Below, one piece after another: positions 29,901 through 38,334 of a stretch of DNA of 64,000 nt. Each line of letters begins with the position of its first letter. The stretch's first letter is position 1. A program made the position numbers and the translations under genes. The notes under the pieces were generated by a model. That model worked only from the letters and a program-made list of their open reading frames with translations, was not told the DNA's origin and did not search any database. The stretch spans positions 1-64,000 of the forward strand of contig NZ_JAPCWE010000005.1 of assembly GCF_025943985.1 (NCBI RefSeq), in the 5' to 3' direction. This DNA comes from Anaerorudis cellulosivorans. GTDB taxonomy: Bacteria > Bacteroidota > Bacteroidia > Bacteroidales > Dysgonomonadaceae.

Positions 29901-30321
29901 AAATACAAATCGCACCCTCCTTAAGCAAGGGGTCTTTAATGGTGTACAATCTTGTTCCGGGGCGGTATCGGCTCTCGATATAACGAGCGTTGTTCAATGA
30001 AATGGTATCCTTGCCGTTGCAAAGGGCAAAGGACAAATTCCCGCCCATTCGGGGTAAATAAAGGGCAAATTCGGGAACATCTCCCGTTTCGAGACGGAAT
30101 CCCGAATGGGAACCATACAGGGCGCGATTGAATTTATTTTTCCCGTTTACAATAACAAAGTCTTCACCGTCAGGAATGTACCGCAAGCTCCTTTTCGAGA
30201 GGTGTTTCCCCTCGTGCAAAGAAGGAAGAGGTTGTGCGTTACCTGCTGCCCGGTTCAGGACAATAAACAGGGAAAGAAGGATGTAAAGTTTTGTTATTCT
30301 TTTTCGGGTTTTTAGTCTCAT
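26926..30321 (-). CDS. DUF4450-type six-hairpin glycosidase-like protein
   Basis: This 1131-residue protein has a signal peptide (about residues 1-29). An N-terminal beta-sandwich (~30-300) is followed by an (alpha/alpha)6-barrel region (~320-680) with WKRHLDWE-type hairpins, e.g. MHHYNMNLCYIDELLWHFNW and NNIAFAEVMSTALAYFLAGR. A beta-rich C-terminal half (~720-1131) may bind carbohydrate. I recognise the N-terminus as DUF4450, common in Bacteroidetes polysaccharide loci. It probably cleaves a side chain of the locus substrate; the catalytic residues are not identified. It is the last gene of the locus, 33 bp after the GH65-like gene. Confidence 0.65.
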   Translation of the reverse strand: MRLKTRKRITKLYILLSLFIVLNRAAGNAQPLPSLHEGKHLSKRSLRYIPDGEDFVIVNGKNKFNRALYGSHSGFRLETGDVPEFALYLPRMGGNLSFALCNGKDTISLNNARYIESRYRPGTRLYTIKDPLLKEGAICISTLALYDVDGAIWKITAENIPGNIRLLCRYGGASYTRFSREGDLGVDPPDCFDLKPEYCNGNRYVIDRNRFTLYFGQNGDQQLFGCFPSDAVLKTDELPALHASTLLTDSCYIYIGKSDTLLKKNLTEVFIQSEKTRQTLASRITISTPDPFFNTLGGALSIAADAVWDGQVWLHGAIGWRIPLTGWRGPYTGDFLGWHDRARSHFDAYAASQVTRVPQTIPHPAQDKQMNLARAEKKWGTPMYSNGYICRNPYRNDQMHHYNMNLCYIDELLWHFNWTGDWDYAKKMWPVIKRHLDWEKRNWDPDDDGLYDAYACIWASDALYYTAGSVTHSTAYNYRANKMAAEIAEKKGEDPAPYRKEAEKIYRALNQTLWMPDKGYWAEYKDRMGLGRLHESAALWTIYQAIDSEAGNPFQWYQATRYIDNYIPHIPVQAEELTDEGYYTLSTTNWHPYSWSINNIAFAEVMSTALAYFLAGRNEEGYKLLKSSVLDGMYLGESPGNFGQISFYDAARGECYRDFADPIGVASRVFVQGLFGINPDALHGKLFIRPGFPQAWDSARIKTPDIQFSYKNTASLKADSPTVVEVYSVHHRLANVDSVELQIPALTTQIKQIGINGKPVEWKTSEHAIGKPGITIRFALTRDASATVKIEWIGEKIIPPVLQMEKTAGDTLSVYLPYVITDIYDPQQVMENATVADSRRITGRVISKEGAHTFFIRVNENELQWWIPVDVHVAAPSNPTVSTSHKAFSHVIAEKCTPVNIDPFFNSSVTDIFRNSYLTPRPPYTSLQIPVQGIGEWCHPHMTAEINDTGMREKIVNGILSTSLGVPFRSPEKGKNIVFTSLWDNYPDSVQIPLSGKASHAYLLMAGSTNHMQSRISNGVIRIYYTDGSFEELQLINPENWCPIEQDYYVDNLAFRIEKPRPYRLHFATGLVSNNLEKELHIEGVYGRSIQAGAGVLLDLPLNPAKSLRRLCLKTLSGDVVIGLMSLTLQH

Positions 30322-30354
30322 TTATTTTTAGGTAATTCTTAAGCTTATCAATTC

Positions 30355-32493
30355 TCAGGGCAATTGTTGAAGGCCTTCCCATTTTACATCCCATCTGCCG
30401 TCGTTGGGGAATCCGGGATTTGGTGTCGTGCAACCATCCCATCCGGCGCACATCATGGCTATGGCTGTGAGCAATCCGCCGTTACCCGGAAGATAAATCC
30501 GCAGGCGCTCGTCCTGATAGTTATGCCCGTTTGTCAGGTACGTGTTGGTCCGCTTGTCCATCAACAAGGCACTTACCGCTTTTTCCGGTTCTCCGAGTCG
30601 CGTCGCATTCATCGCCGTCATCGGATAATCCCAACCCCAGGTTTTATCCCAGTTCCAGTTGTCCCAAACCCAATGCAGGGTATTCCGCATGTAGGTTTCG
30701 TTGATGAGCCGGTTGGACGGCAAAATACCCAACGCGCCCAATACCGCCATGTGATCGGACGTAAAACGGATATCTTCATAGGTTTGGGGTGCCGATTCGG
30801 CAGCCAGATAAAGTCCCTCTTCATTATAGGCCAACGGCGAGAGTTTGTGTATCAGGGTATCCCATTCGGCTACTCTTTTTTCGCCTTTGCGTTCCCGCCA
30901 TTTTTGGGCGGTTTCCATCGCAAAATGCCAGTAGGAGAGTTCAAAAGGAGGATTTACCGTTTCCGAAGCCTTCAACGTTTCCTGAGCCGGGATCAATCCT
31001 TTTAACACATAGCGATCTTTCTCCTTATCGTACGAAGCAAAGGAATACATGAATTCAGCCGTTTCTTCTACCAAAGGATAATAGGCATTCAGGATTTTCT
31101 TTTGCTCATCCGTTTGGGAATTTGCCCGATAAATAAGTTCGGCAAGGTAAATAAGGTGGGGTTGTTGCCATACCAGGAAACTGCCTACACTTGAAGGTGC
31201 CTCTCTCCCGCTTGGGTCGGTCATCTTCATCCAGCGCACACCGTCGAATCCCTGACGTTGGGCAATTGCTCTTGCCACCGGTTCAACCTCGTGATACCAC
31301 GGCAGGGTTTTTTCCAGCATCTGCGGTCTGTTCCACAGAGCAAAATGTGCCTGATGCCACCAGATCATTTCCAAATGAAATTTGCCGTACCACGAATTGT
31401 AGGTCAGCCCCGTCTCTTGAGGAGGTGTGGAAGCCGAGCACTGAATGGCCGTGAGGTATTGACTGAGCACCACGCGTCGCTCCAACTCCTTGGCACGCGG
31501 ATCGGTACATTGCGAAAAATCGACCGCGGCTCCGTTTTCCCAGAAACGATGCCAATAATCGGCTGCAGCAGCAATGGATTGTTCGGTTGTTGAATTTTCG
31601 TCCTCGGGATAGGTGGGCGAAAAACAGCACGTGAAGTTGAGTTGGTCTGCCGCGGATTGAAGCACGAAATAATTGGTGCTTTTCTCTTTTAATTCCGCTT
31701 CATTTTCCCATTGAAGTTGTACGAAATAGACGGTGCTATCCAGTTCACGTTTAAGAACGGCCGAATTTTCGGTTGTGCGCACTACAGTAGTCGAGTGTTT
31801 ATCGTCGGCATTCCAGTTGCAGGCATCGTCCGAATGTCCTCCCGTAGGGTAGGGGAAACGAAAGTTGACGGCGGGTTTCATGCCCTTTGCCTTTATCTGT
31901 ATGGCAATCTCGTCTCTATTCGGATGACAGGCGGTTTTTACTTCATAGGAAACGTTGTTTATGTTGAAATTGCTGGTGATGATTCCTTGCCACATATTCA
32001 ACATTTGACGGATATTTTTTACATCTTCAGGTTTTGCTTCCGAAAGTTCGAGTCCCACGATGCCAAGATGAAGTCGGTGTGGGTTGATGCGAAACCAGTT
32101 GGCAGCCTCATGTTGACGACCCGGTTCGTCGAATTGTACCGAATAGAGCTCTTTCCTTCCCCTGCCGAAATCGTATTCTTTTAAGGTTTCTTCAAAGCGG
32201 AAGTTTTTATCGTTTGCAAAACTGTGCCATCCCCACTGACTTTGTGTCCCCTGCGGAACCCCTTTTTTGTATTTGTCGGGGAAAGTTTGCAGTCCGGTGA
32301 TATCGACCGTATAGGCGAATCCGCCATTGCCAACCGATAATGAGGACAGAGAATCCACTGTATCGATGATCGGATTGTTGCGCATGACAAGAGCCTTGCG
32401 GTCGATCTTCCTATTATGGGTGTTACATGAAAACGGTACCACGGCAATACAAAGAATGAGTATTGCTTGCTGAAGTGAATTTCCGATCCTCAT
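30355..32493 (-). CDS. GH65-like six-hairpin glycosidase lipoprotein
   Basis: The 712-residue protein has a lipoprotein signal with Cys near residue 24 (VVPFSC), so it is anchored to a membrane facing the periplasm or outside. It starts its mature part with RNNPIIDTVDSLSSLSVGNGGFAYTVDITGLQTF, typical of a GH65-like family in Bacteroidetes. Trp-rich barrel motifs follow, such as WYGKFHLEMIWWHQAHFALW (residues ~375-394) and WDNWNWDKTWGWDYPM (~622-637). Family placement rests on fold motifs and is moderate; it may be an alpha-glycosidase acting on oligosaccharides released in the locus. Confidence 0.6.
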   Translation of the reverse strand: MRIGNSLQQAILILCIAVVPFSCNTHNRKIDRKALVMRNNPIIDTVDSLSSLSVGNGGFAYTVDITGLQTFPDKYKKGVPQGTQSQWGWHSFANDKNFRFEETLKEYDFGRGRKELYSVQFDEPGRQHEAANWFRINPHRLHLGIVGLELSEAKPEDVKNIRQMLNMWQGIITSNFNINNVSYEVKTACHPNRDEIAIQIKAKGMKPAVNFRFPYPTGGHSDDACNWNADDKHSTTVVRTTENSAVLKRELDSTVYFVQLQWENEAELKEKSTNYFVLQSAADQLNFTCCFSPTYPEDENSTTEQSIAAAADYWHRFWENGAAVDFSQCTDPRAKELERRVVLSQYLTAIQCSASTPPQETGLTYNSWYGKFHLEMIWWHQAHFALWNRPQMLEKTLPWYHEVEPVARAIAQRQGFDGVRWMKMTDPSGREAPSSVGSFLVWQQPHLIYLAELIYRANSQTDEQKKILNAYYPLVEETAEFMYSFASYDKEKDRYVLKGLIPAQETLKASETVNPPFELSYWHFAMETAQKWRERKGEKRVAEWDTLIHKLSPLAYNEEGLYLAAESAPQTYEDIRFTSDHMAVLGALGILPSNRLINETYMRNTLHWVWDNWNWDKTWGWDYPMTAMNATRLGEPEKAVSALLMDKRTNTYLTNGHNYQDERLRIYLPGNGGLLTAIAMMCAGWDGCTTPNPGFPNDGRWDVKWEGLQQLP

Positions 32494-32586
32494 TATCCTG
32501 TTGTTCGATTAATTGTCGATTTATGATTGCCGGGAAGATTTTTCATCTTCTGGCGTTTTCTAAGTGTTCTTTTGTCGGTTGACCGA

Positions 32587-35316
32587 TTACGACTTACTGC
32601 TCAGATGATAGGTTCCCGAACCAAGTTCGATTTCGATGTGCGAATCGGTTTCCGTAACCTTTCGCACTCCTTTTTGAGTGGGTACCGAAATATTCAGGTC
32701 CTTGGGCAATCTTACCAAAGCCGAAGTATTAGCCGGGATAACAATATCCCACGTGAACGCATCGTTTTCCTTCGTCCATTCGCTTTTGATTTCTCCGTAA
32801 ACCGAATTGTAGGTGGCTTTTACATGCGTTAATCCTTTCGGGAATTTGGGCTCCATCAGCAATTTTTTGTAAGCGATACTTTCGGCTGCATTTTTGATTC
32901 CTGCCAGATCTTCATAATACCAGATGAGGAGGTCGCCCAGCAGCATCACGTGATTGCCCGAGTTCATGGCAGGATCGGCCGTGTCGCCGTTCCAGAGTTC
33001 CCAAATGGTGGTTGCCCCTTTTCTGACCATGTAACCCCAACTCGGATAGGTATCGTTGGTGGCAATTTTATAGGCCAGATCCACATTTCCGTATTGCGTA
33101 AGACCCCGCATCAGTTGCTGGATTCCCAATACGCCTGTGCTGACGTGACCATTGAAATCGACCTCGGTTTTTTGTACGATATTCTCGAAAACCCGCTGCT
33201 CGTATCCTTCGGGGACCAATCCCAGACGAAGGGATAGCATATTGGCCGTTACCGTATTGTTGTCGTATTTTGCCGAGTCGGCATCGAAATAGCGGTTGTT
33301 GTAGGCTTCTTTTATTTTTGCTGCAAGGTCTTGATATCCGGCAATATCTTGTTCGTTTCCGGTAAGACGGGCAAAGTCTGACATCAAATTCAGCAGACTG
33401 TAATACATGGTTGTACTCAGAATGGGACCGGCAGTTTTTCGTGCGGGATCTTTCGAGTGGATCAATTCCTGCGATTCGGGAGGCATGCACCAGTCGCCAT
33501 AGGTATCTTTGGTAATGATATAATCCTGCATGGATACCTGTTGAATGCGTTCCAGATACCGTTTCATAGACGGGTAATGTTTCTTGATGGGTTCGACGTC
33601 GCCAAACTGACGATAAAGCATGTTCATGGCGTAAAAATAAGCAGCCGGCCACGTTACATCGTCGTTATATATTGTCCAATAGCGTGGGGAAACCACCGAA
33701 ATGCTTCCTTCGGGACTTTGCGAATCTTCGATATCCTGTACCCATTTGCCGTACAGCAAGGCATTATCGAAGACGAAAGCTTCGCCGAAACAACCCGTAG
33801 CCCGGTCGCCCAGCCAACCATGACGTTCGTCGCGCTGCGGACAGTCGGTAGGCATTCCCCGATAATTGCCCCTGATTCCCCAATAAGCGTTTTTGAAAAC
33901 CCGGTTGATGATTTCGTTCGACGTTTCAAATTGCCCGGTTGTTGTCATCTTGTCGTACAGCACCCTGCCGGTAAAGTTGGAAAGTTCGGGTTGATAATCC
34001 AACCCTGAAACTTCGACGTAGCGGAAACCGTGATAAACAAATGAAGGTTCCCAGCTGAATGTTCCGTCTTTTGCCGGGATGTAGATATTGGTAACTTTTG
34101 CCGAACGAAGATTGGCCGTGTAAAGCGTACTGTCGGGATTGAGCAGTTCGGCAAACCGTAAAGTGATGGGTTGATCTTTTTTTCCATTCAGGTTGTTTAT
34201 TCTTACCCATCCCACCATGTTTTGTCCCATGTCGAGGATAAATTTTCCGTCGGGAAGTTTGGTGATTTTTATCGGTTGAATCTCTTCTTGAATCCGGAGA
34301 TTGGGATTGGGTTGTGCCGTGAGTTTTCCTTTAGGGTTTTCCATGATATCTACCGGCTTCCAACTGCTGTCGTCGTAATTTGGCGTATCCCAGCCGTTGA
34401 GTTCCAAACGCGCATCGTATTCTTCTCCGTCGTACTCGTTGTTGGCTATGATGGGGCCTTTAGAAGTCACTTTCCACGATTCGTCACTTACGATTACGTC
34501 GGTTGAACCATCGGCATATTGAATTTCAAGCTGAGCCAACAAGCGAGGCAATCCGAACACCATGGTTTCGCCTCCACGCATGCCGAAAAATCTTCCGTTT
34601 CCCAATTTCACTCCCAACAGGTTATTGCCTTGTTGAATGAGGGGGGTTACTTCGTAAACGTTATAATAAACCCGATTGGGATACCAGGACACGGTGGGCG
34701 CAAAAACATCTTCAGAAATGCGCTTTCCGTTCAGAAAAGCTTCGTACATGCCAAGTCCTGAGATATATAACGTAGCCCGTTTTATTTTCGAATCTTTTGT
34801 ACCGAACGGTTTGCGCAGATACCGTGCAGCCAAGCGGGTATTTCCTTCAGCTGTTTCATTGGGATTGGAAAGCGAGTCTTCACCAATCCACTGCGCCTGC
34901 CATTCCGAATCGTTCAGTAATGCCATTGTCCAGAATTGAGGCTTGCTCCATTTGGCGGCACCTTGATTGGTATTTACTTTCACGCGCCAATAATAAATAC
35001 CTTTCGATCTTAGCTCCGATCCTTCATATGGGATAAGGATCGATTGATCGCTTTTCACATCTCCCGAATCCCAAAGGAGGTTTTGTTCTTTTGCCAGATC
35101 TTCTTCGGTTTGTGCAACCTGAATGCGATAGGATTGCTGCACCAGGTCGGGTTCGTTTGAGATAATCTGCCATGAAAAACGGGGGGTTAGCGTGGCAATT
35201 CCCTGAGGATTTTCCTGCATTTCGACTTTCGGGGCAATCACCGTGGGATGTTTACCCTGACATCCGACCAATAATAGGGTCACCAAGATTCCGATTAAAA
35301 AAATTGTGTGTTTCAT
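32587..35316 (-). CDS. Alpha-L-rhamnosidase, GH78 (lipoprotein)
   Basis: This 909-residue protein has a lipobox ending LLVGC (Cys ~19), an N-terminal Fn3-like domain, the Bac_rhamnosid beta-domains (WQAQWIGEDS, SGLGMYEAFLNGKRI) and the (alpha/alpha)6 catalytic barrel. The catalytic motif is DCPQRDERHGWLGD (near residue 490) and a second acidic site is GATTIWELWNGD (near residue 775). It releases terminal alpha-L-rhamnose. It is the most downstream of three GH78 genes in a row and keeps a complete Fn3 region. Confidence 0.93.
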   Translation of the reverse strand: MKHTIFLIGILVTLLLVGCQGKHPTVIAPKVEMQENPQGIATLTPRFSWQIISNEPDLVQQSYRIQVAQTEEDLAKEQNLLWDSGDVKSDQSILIPYEGSELRSKGIYYWRVKVNTNQGAAKWSKPQFWTMALLNDSEWQAQWIGEDSLSNPNETAEGNTRLAARYLRKPFGTKDSKIKRATLYISGLGMYEAFLNGKRISEDVFAPTVSWYPNRVYYNVYEVTPLIQQGNNLLGVKLGNGRFFGMRGGETMVFGLPRLLAQLEIQYADGSTDVIVSDESWKVTSKGPIIANNEYDGEEYDARLELNGWDTPNYDDSSWKPVDIMENPKGKLTAQPNPNLRIQEEIQPIKITKLPDGKFILDMGQNMVGWVRINNLNGKKDQPITLRFAELLNPDSTLYTANLRSAKVTNIYIPAKDGTFSWEPSFVYHGFRYVEVSGLDYQPELSNFTGRVLYDKMTTTGQFETSNEIINRVFKNAYWGIRGNYRGMPTDCPQRDERHGWLGDRATGCFGEAFVFDNALLYGKWVQDIEDSQSPEGSISVVSPRYWTIYNDDVTWPAAYFYAMNMLYRQFGDVEPIKKHYPSMKRYLERIQQVSMQDYIITKDTYGDWCMPPESQELIHSKDPARKTAGPILSTTMYYSLLNLMSDFARLTGNEQDIAGYQDLAAKIKEAYNNRYFDADSAKYDNNTVTANMLSLRLGLVPEGYEQRVFENIVQKTEVDFNGHVSTGVLGIQQLMRGLTQYGNVDLAYKIATNDTYPSWGYMVRKGATTIWELWNGDTADPAMNSGNHVMLLGDLLIWYYEDLAGIKNAAESIAYKKLLMEPKFPKGLTHVKATYNSVYGEIKSEWTKENDAFTWDIVIPANTSALVRLPKDLNISVPTQKGVRKVTETDSHIEIELGSGTYHLSSKS

Positions 35317-35517
35317 TTTGTAATGTTTTTGAGTTTATAAAACAGTTGAAAAATTGATTATTTAAGACATTTTTATAGCAAGGTTCGTTGCGCTTTTATG
35401 TTGATAGGCTTATAATCGAATAATCAGGAGATAATTTCGAATTTTATTTATTTTTATTGATATCCGTAATATTTATATTATCAAAAAATGACCAAACTAT
35501 TGCAAAAATAAGAAGAA

Positions 35518-38301
35518 TTAGTTTGAAAACTCGTATTTTCCGGCAGGAACATGAAATAAAATGTAACCGTCCTTTTTGCCCATTTGACGGGCAAATCCGG
35601 AATTTTCGCGAATTATTGTTCCTTTTTTATCCGGGAAACAGACGGTTGCTTCGCAATTGGGGGGGACAGTCAGTGATAAAGATGTTTTTTCGCCTTTGCA
35701 ATCCCAATGCGATTTAATTAAACCTGCGGGAGAATCGAAATCGGCTTTTGCCCACGAAATTTGCATTTCGTTAAGGTTGGGAATACGGATTACAAATCGT
35801 TTGAATCCCGGAATGTCAGGATCTCTTCGGATTCCTGCAACTCCATCGATATACCAAGCACCGGGATAAAGATAAGAACTGTGTAGCAAAGAATGACCGG
35901 GAAGGTCTTTTTCCCACATTTCCCAAATGGTTGTGGCATCATTCTCGCGCATAAATCCCCAACTCGGATAAGTGGTTTTGGATGTCATGGAATAAATGAG
36001 ATCATCCCGCCCTTCTTCCCGTAATACTTTAAAAAGCATGGCTCCGCCCGTAATTCCCACATGAATATGCCCTTTTCTATTTACCAAAATCTCTTTTTCG
36101 AGCCTATCCATCACGGTTTGACGCAAATCCGGAGGCATAACGTTTCCGTATAATGCTGCAGCAAGATTGCTCATCGACTTGTCGGCATAGCTGTGATCTT
36201 CTTCGTTGTAAAATTTGTTGTGAATGGCTTTGCTGGATGCTTCAGCCTGATGTTCCCATTTTTCGGCTTCATTTGTTTTACCGATTACTCGGGCAATTTT
36301 AGCTGCCGTACGCAGGTTATATACCCTATAGCAGTTGTTAAAACAGAGCGTTTCCGGTTTATCGTTATTCATTCCTTCTGCTGTGGCATTCGGCCATAGC
36401 CAATCTCCCAGAAAATCCCATTGACCTCCGTAACGTTGCAGAAGATTGTCCTGAGTGTGCGAATCCAAAAATTCGAGCCATTTTTTAATCATATCGAAAT
36501 TTTCCTCGAGAATTCTGATATCTCCTTCGTGCTGATACAGCAACCACGGCAAGGTTACCACAATACCGCCCCAAGCGGGACCTCCCCCTCCGTGATAAGT
36601 AGGTGCGGAGTGGGGGAGAACGCCATTACCCAAAAATCTACCGCTGCCTACTTGTTTGCGTGCCCATCCGGGGTCGTTCATATTGCCCACCATCGATTCC
36701 GTGCCTTGCACATCACGCCAGTCCTGCAACCATTTGGAGTAAAATGCTCCTAACGTGTAGTTGAACATGCCGGTTTCGGAAGTAGCATGGGCATCGCCGC
36801 CGTAACCAAATCGTTCCCGATGCGGACAGTCGACTACATACCCTCCGAGTGAAAGATTTTCAAATGTCCAGCGCACACGATCGTAGATCCAGTTTTGTAA
36901 CGGATCTGAACATTCAAAAGTGGTAGCGGTTTTATAGTTGGTGCGTATCATCCATCCCTTGATATCTTCGGGTTTGGGTTTTGTTTTTTGACCTTTTATT
37001 GTGATCCATCTCCCGGCACTGTAATTAAAGCGGTTGCGAAAGGTGCCTTCACCTGTTGAACCGATGATGTACGCACTATGAATATTGAACGTCATTTCGT
37101 CCTGTTCTCTCTCAGAAAACAAAAAATGAATGGTATCACCCGGATTACCCCGGACATGAATTTGGGTCCACCCCGTAAAATTAACACCCATGTCTACGCG
37201 GTATGATCCGTTTGCCCGTTCTTCTATGGCAACAGGATGTATTTCATCGAACAGGTTGTTGGCTTCAACCTGTTGGGCAGATAAGGTCAGATGTGGGGAA
37301 TAGACTGTTGCCATATTCCACTCTGAGTCATCGAAATTGGCTACATTCCAATCTTTTATCTCTTTATTTGCATCTTGTATTTCGCCACCGTAATTCCGCA
37401 TTTCCCATGTCCCCAGCAGTTTATTCGAACTCGGACGCGTTTTCCATGTATCGTTGGTTTCAATGCGTACCATTTTGTTATGGTCTTTATCGTATATATC
37501 GGCTTGAGCAATGACGACAGGAGTACGGGGTTTATCTGCTGTATAGTAAGGTGCAAAAATAGACCACGACGTTCCCAACCATAATCCGATTACATTATTA
37601 CCGGTCTTGAGTTCATCGGCGATATCGTATGCCACGTATCGGGCACGTTGGGTATGGTCGGTTACAGCAGGATCCAATACATTTTCTCCTATTTTTTTCC
37701 CGTTGACATATACTTCGTGATAACCGACAGAAGCTACGAACAAGGTAGCTTTTGAGGGTTTTTCTCTCAATTCGAATGTTTTCCGCAACCATGGATCATC
37801 GATGTTGCAATTTCCGTTCGATTTTTGATAATCAAAAAGTTGTGAACTACCTATCCACTTCGCCGTCCATTCGCTTCGCGAAAATAAACCGGTGCTCCAC
37901 TCCGCAACTTCACTATATCCCGATTCATTGTCGTTTTCATCTTTAATGGCTATTTTCCAATAATAATTTTTATCGGATAACAGTGGAATCCCCTTGTATT
38001 CAATTAATTGCATTTTGTCGGATTTCACCCAACCTGTATCCCACATATCCCCTTTGTTGTTATCTATCGCTTTTCGTGAACCGCTTACCCATATACGGTA
38101 TGCTGTTTGTCTCTGTCCGTATTTATTTTCATCGGTTGCTTTCAATGTCCAACTGAAGCGCGGATGCAACACGTCCAATCCGCTGGGATTTGTCAGGTAT
38201 TCGCAGGTAAGGTTTACCGGGAAAATGCTGCAAGACGGTTGAGAAACTGCCGACAGGGAAAATAAGATGAGAAGAGCAATTAGTGTATTTTTTGTTTTCA
38301 T
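35518..38301 (-). CDS. Alpha-L-rhamnosidase, GH78
   Basis: This 927-residue protein has a signal peptide (about residues 1-20) and the same domain order as its neighbours: Fn3-like, WTAKWIGSSQ, VASVGYHEVYVNGKKIG, catalytic barrel and C-terminal beta-sandwich. The catalytic motif is DCPHRERFGYGGD, and DATTIWEMWEKD holds the likely base. The GYGGD ending marks a different GH78 subtype from the flanking enzymes, which suggests another rhamnosyl linkage. It lies 33 bp after the upstream GH78 gene and about 200 bp before the next. Confidence 0.92.
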   Translation of the reverse strand: MKTKNTLIALLILFSLSAVSQPSCSIFPVNLTCEYLTNPSGLDVLHPRFSWTLKATDENKYGQRQTAYRIWVSGSRKAIDNNKGDMWDTGWVKSDKMQLIEYKGIPLLSDKNYYWKIAIKDENDNESGYSEVAEWSTGLFSRSEWTAKWIGSSQLFDYQKSNGNCNIDDPWLRKTFELREKPSKATLFVASVGYHEVYVNGKKIGENVLDPAVTDHTQRARYVAYDIADELKTGNNVIGLWLGTSWSIFAPYYTADKPRTPVVIAQADIYDKDHNKMVRIETNDTWKTRPSSNKLLGTWEMRNYGGEIQDANKEIKDWNVANFDDSEWNMATVYSPHLTLSAQQVEANNLFDEIHPVAIEERANGSYRVDMGVNFTGWTQIHVRGNPGDTIHFLFSEREQDEMTFNIHSAYIIGSTGEGTFRNRFNYSAGRWITIKGQKTKPKPEDIKGWMIRTNYKTATTFECSDPLQNWIYDRVRWTFENLSLGGYVVDCPHRERFGYGGDAHATSETGMFNYTLGAFYSKWLQDWRDVQGTESMVGNMNDPGWARKQVGSGRFLGNGVLPHSAPTYHGGGGPAWGGIVVTLPWLLYQHEGDIRILEENFDMIKKWLEFLDSHTQDNLLQRYGGQWDFLGDWLWPNATAEGMNNDKPETLCFNNCYRVYNLRTAAKIARVIGKTNEAEKWEHQAEASSKAIHNKFYNEEDHSYADKSMSNLAAALYGNVMPPDLRQTVMDRLEKEILVNRKGHIHVGITGGAMLFKVLREEGRDDLIYSMTSKTTYPSWGFMRENDATTIWEMWEKDLPGHSLLHSSYLYPGAWYIDGVAGIRRDPDIPGFKRFVIRIPNLNEMQISWAKADFDSPAGLIKSHWDCKGEKTSLSLTVPPNCEATVCFPDKKGTIIRENSGFARQMGKKDGYILFHVPAGKYEFSN

Positions 38302-38334
38302 ACGATCGTGATTTTTGAAATGAAAATGTTCGGG

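Noticed and set aside
31711-32184. Long plus-strand open frames opposite the glycan genes
   Set aside because: They are antisense shadows of clear GH coding sequence, with no domain or promoter.
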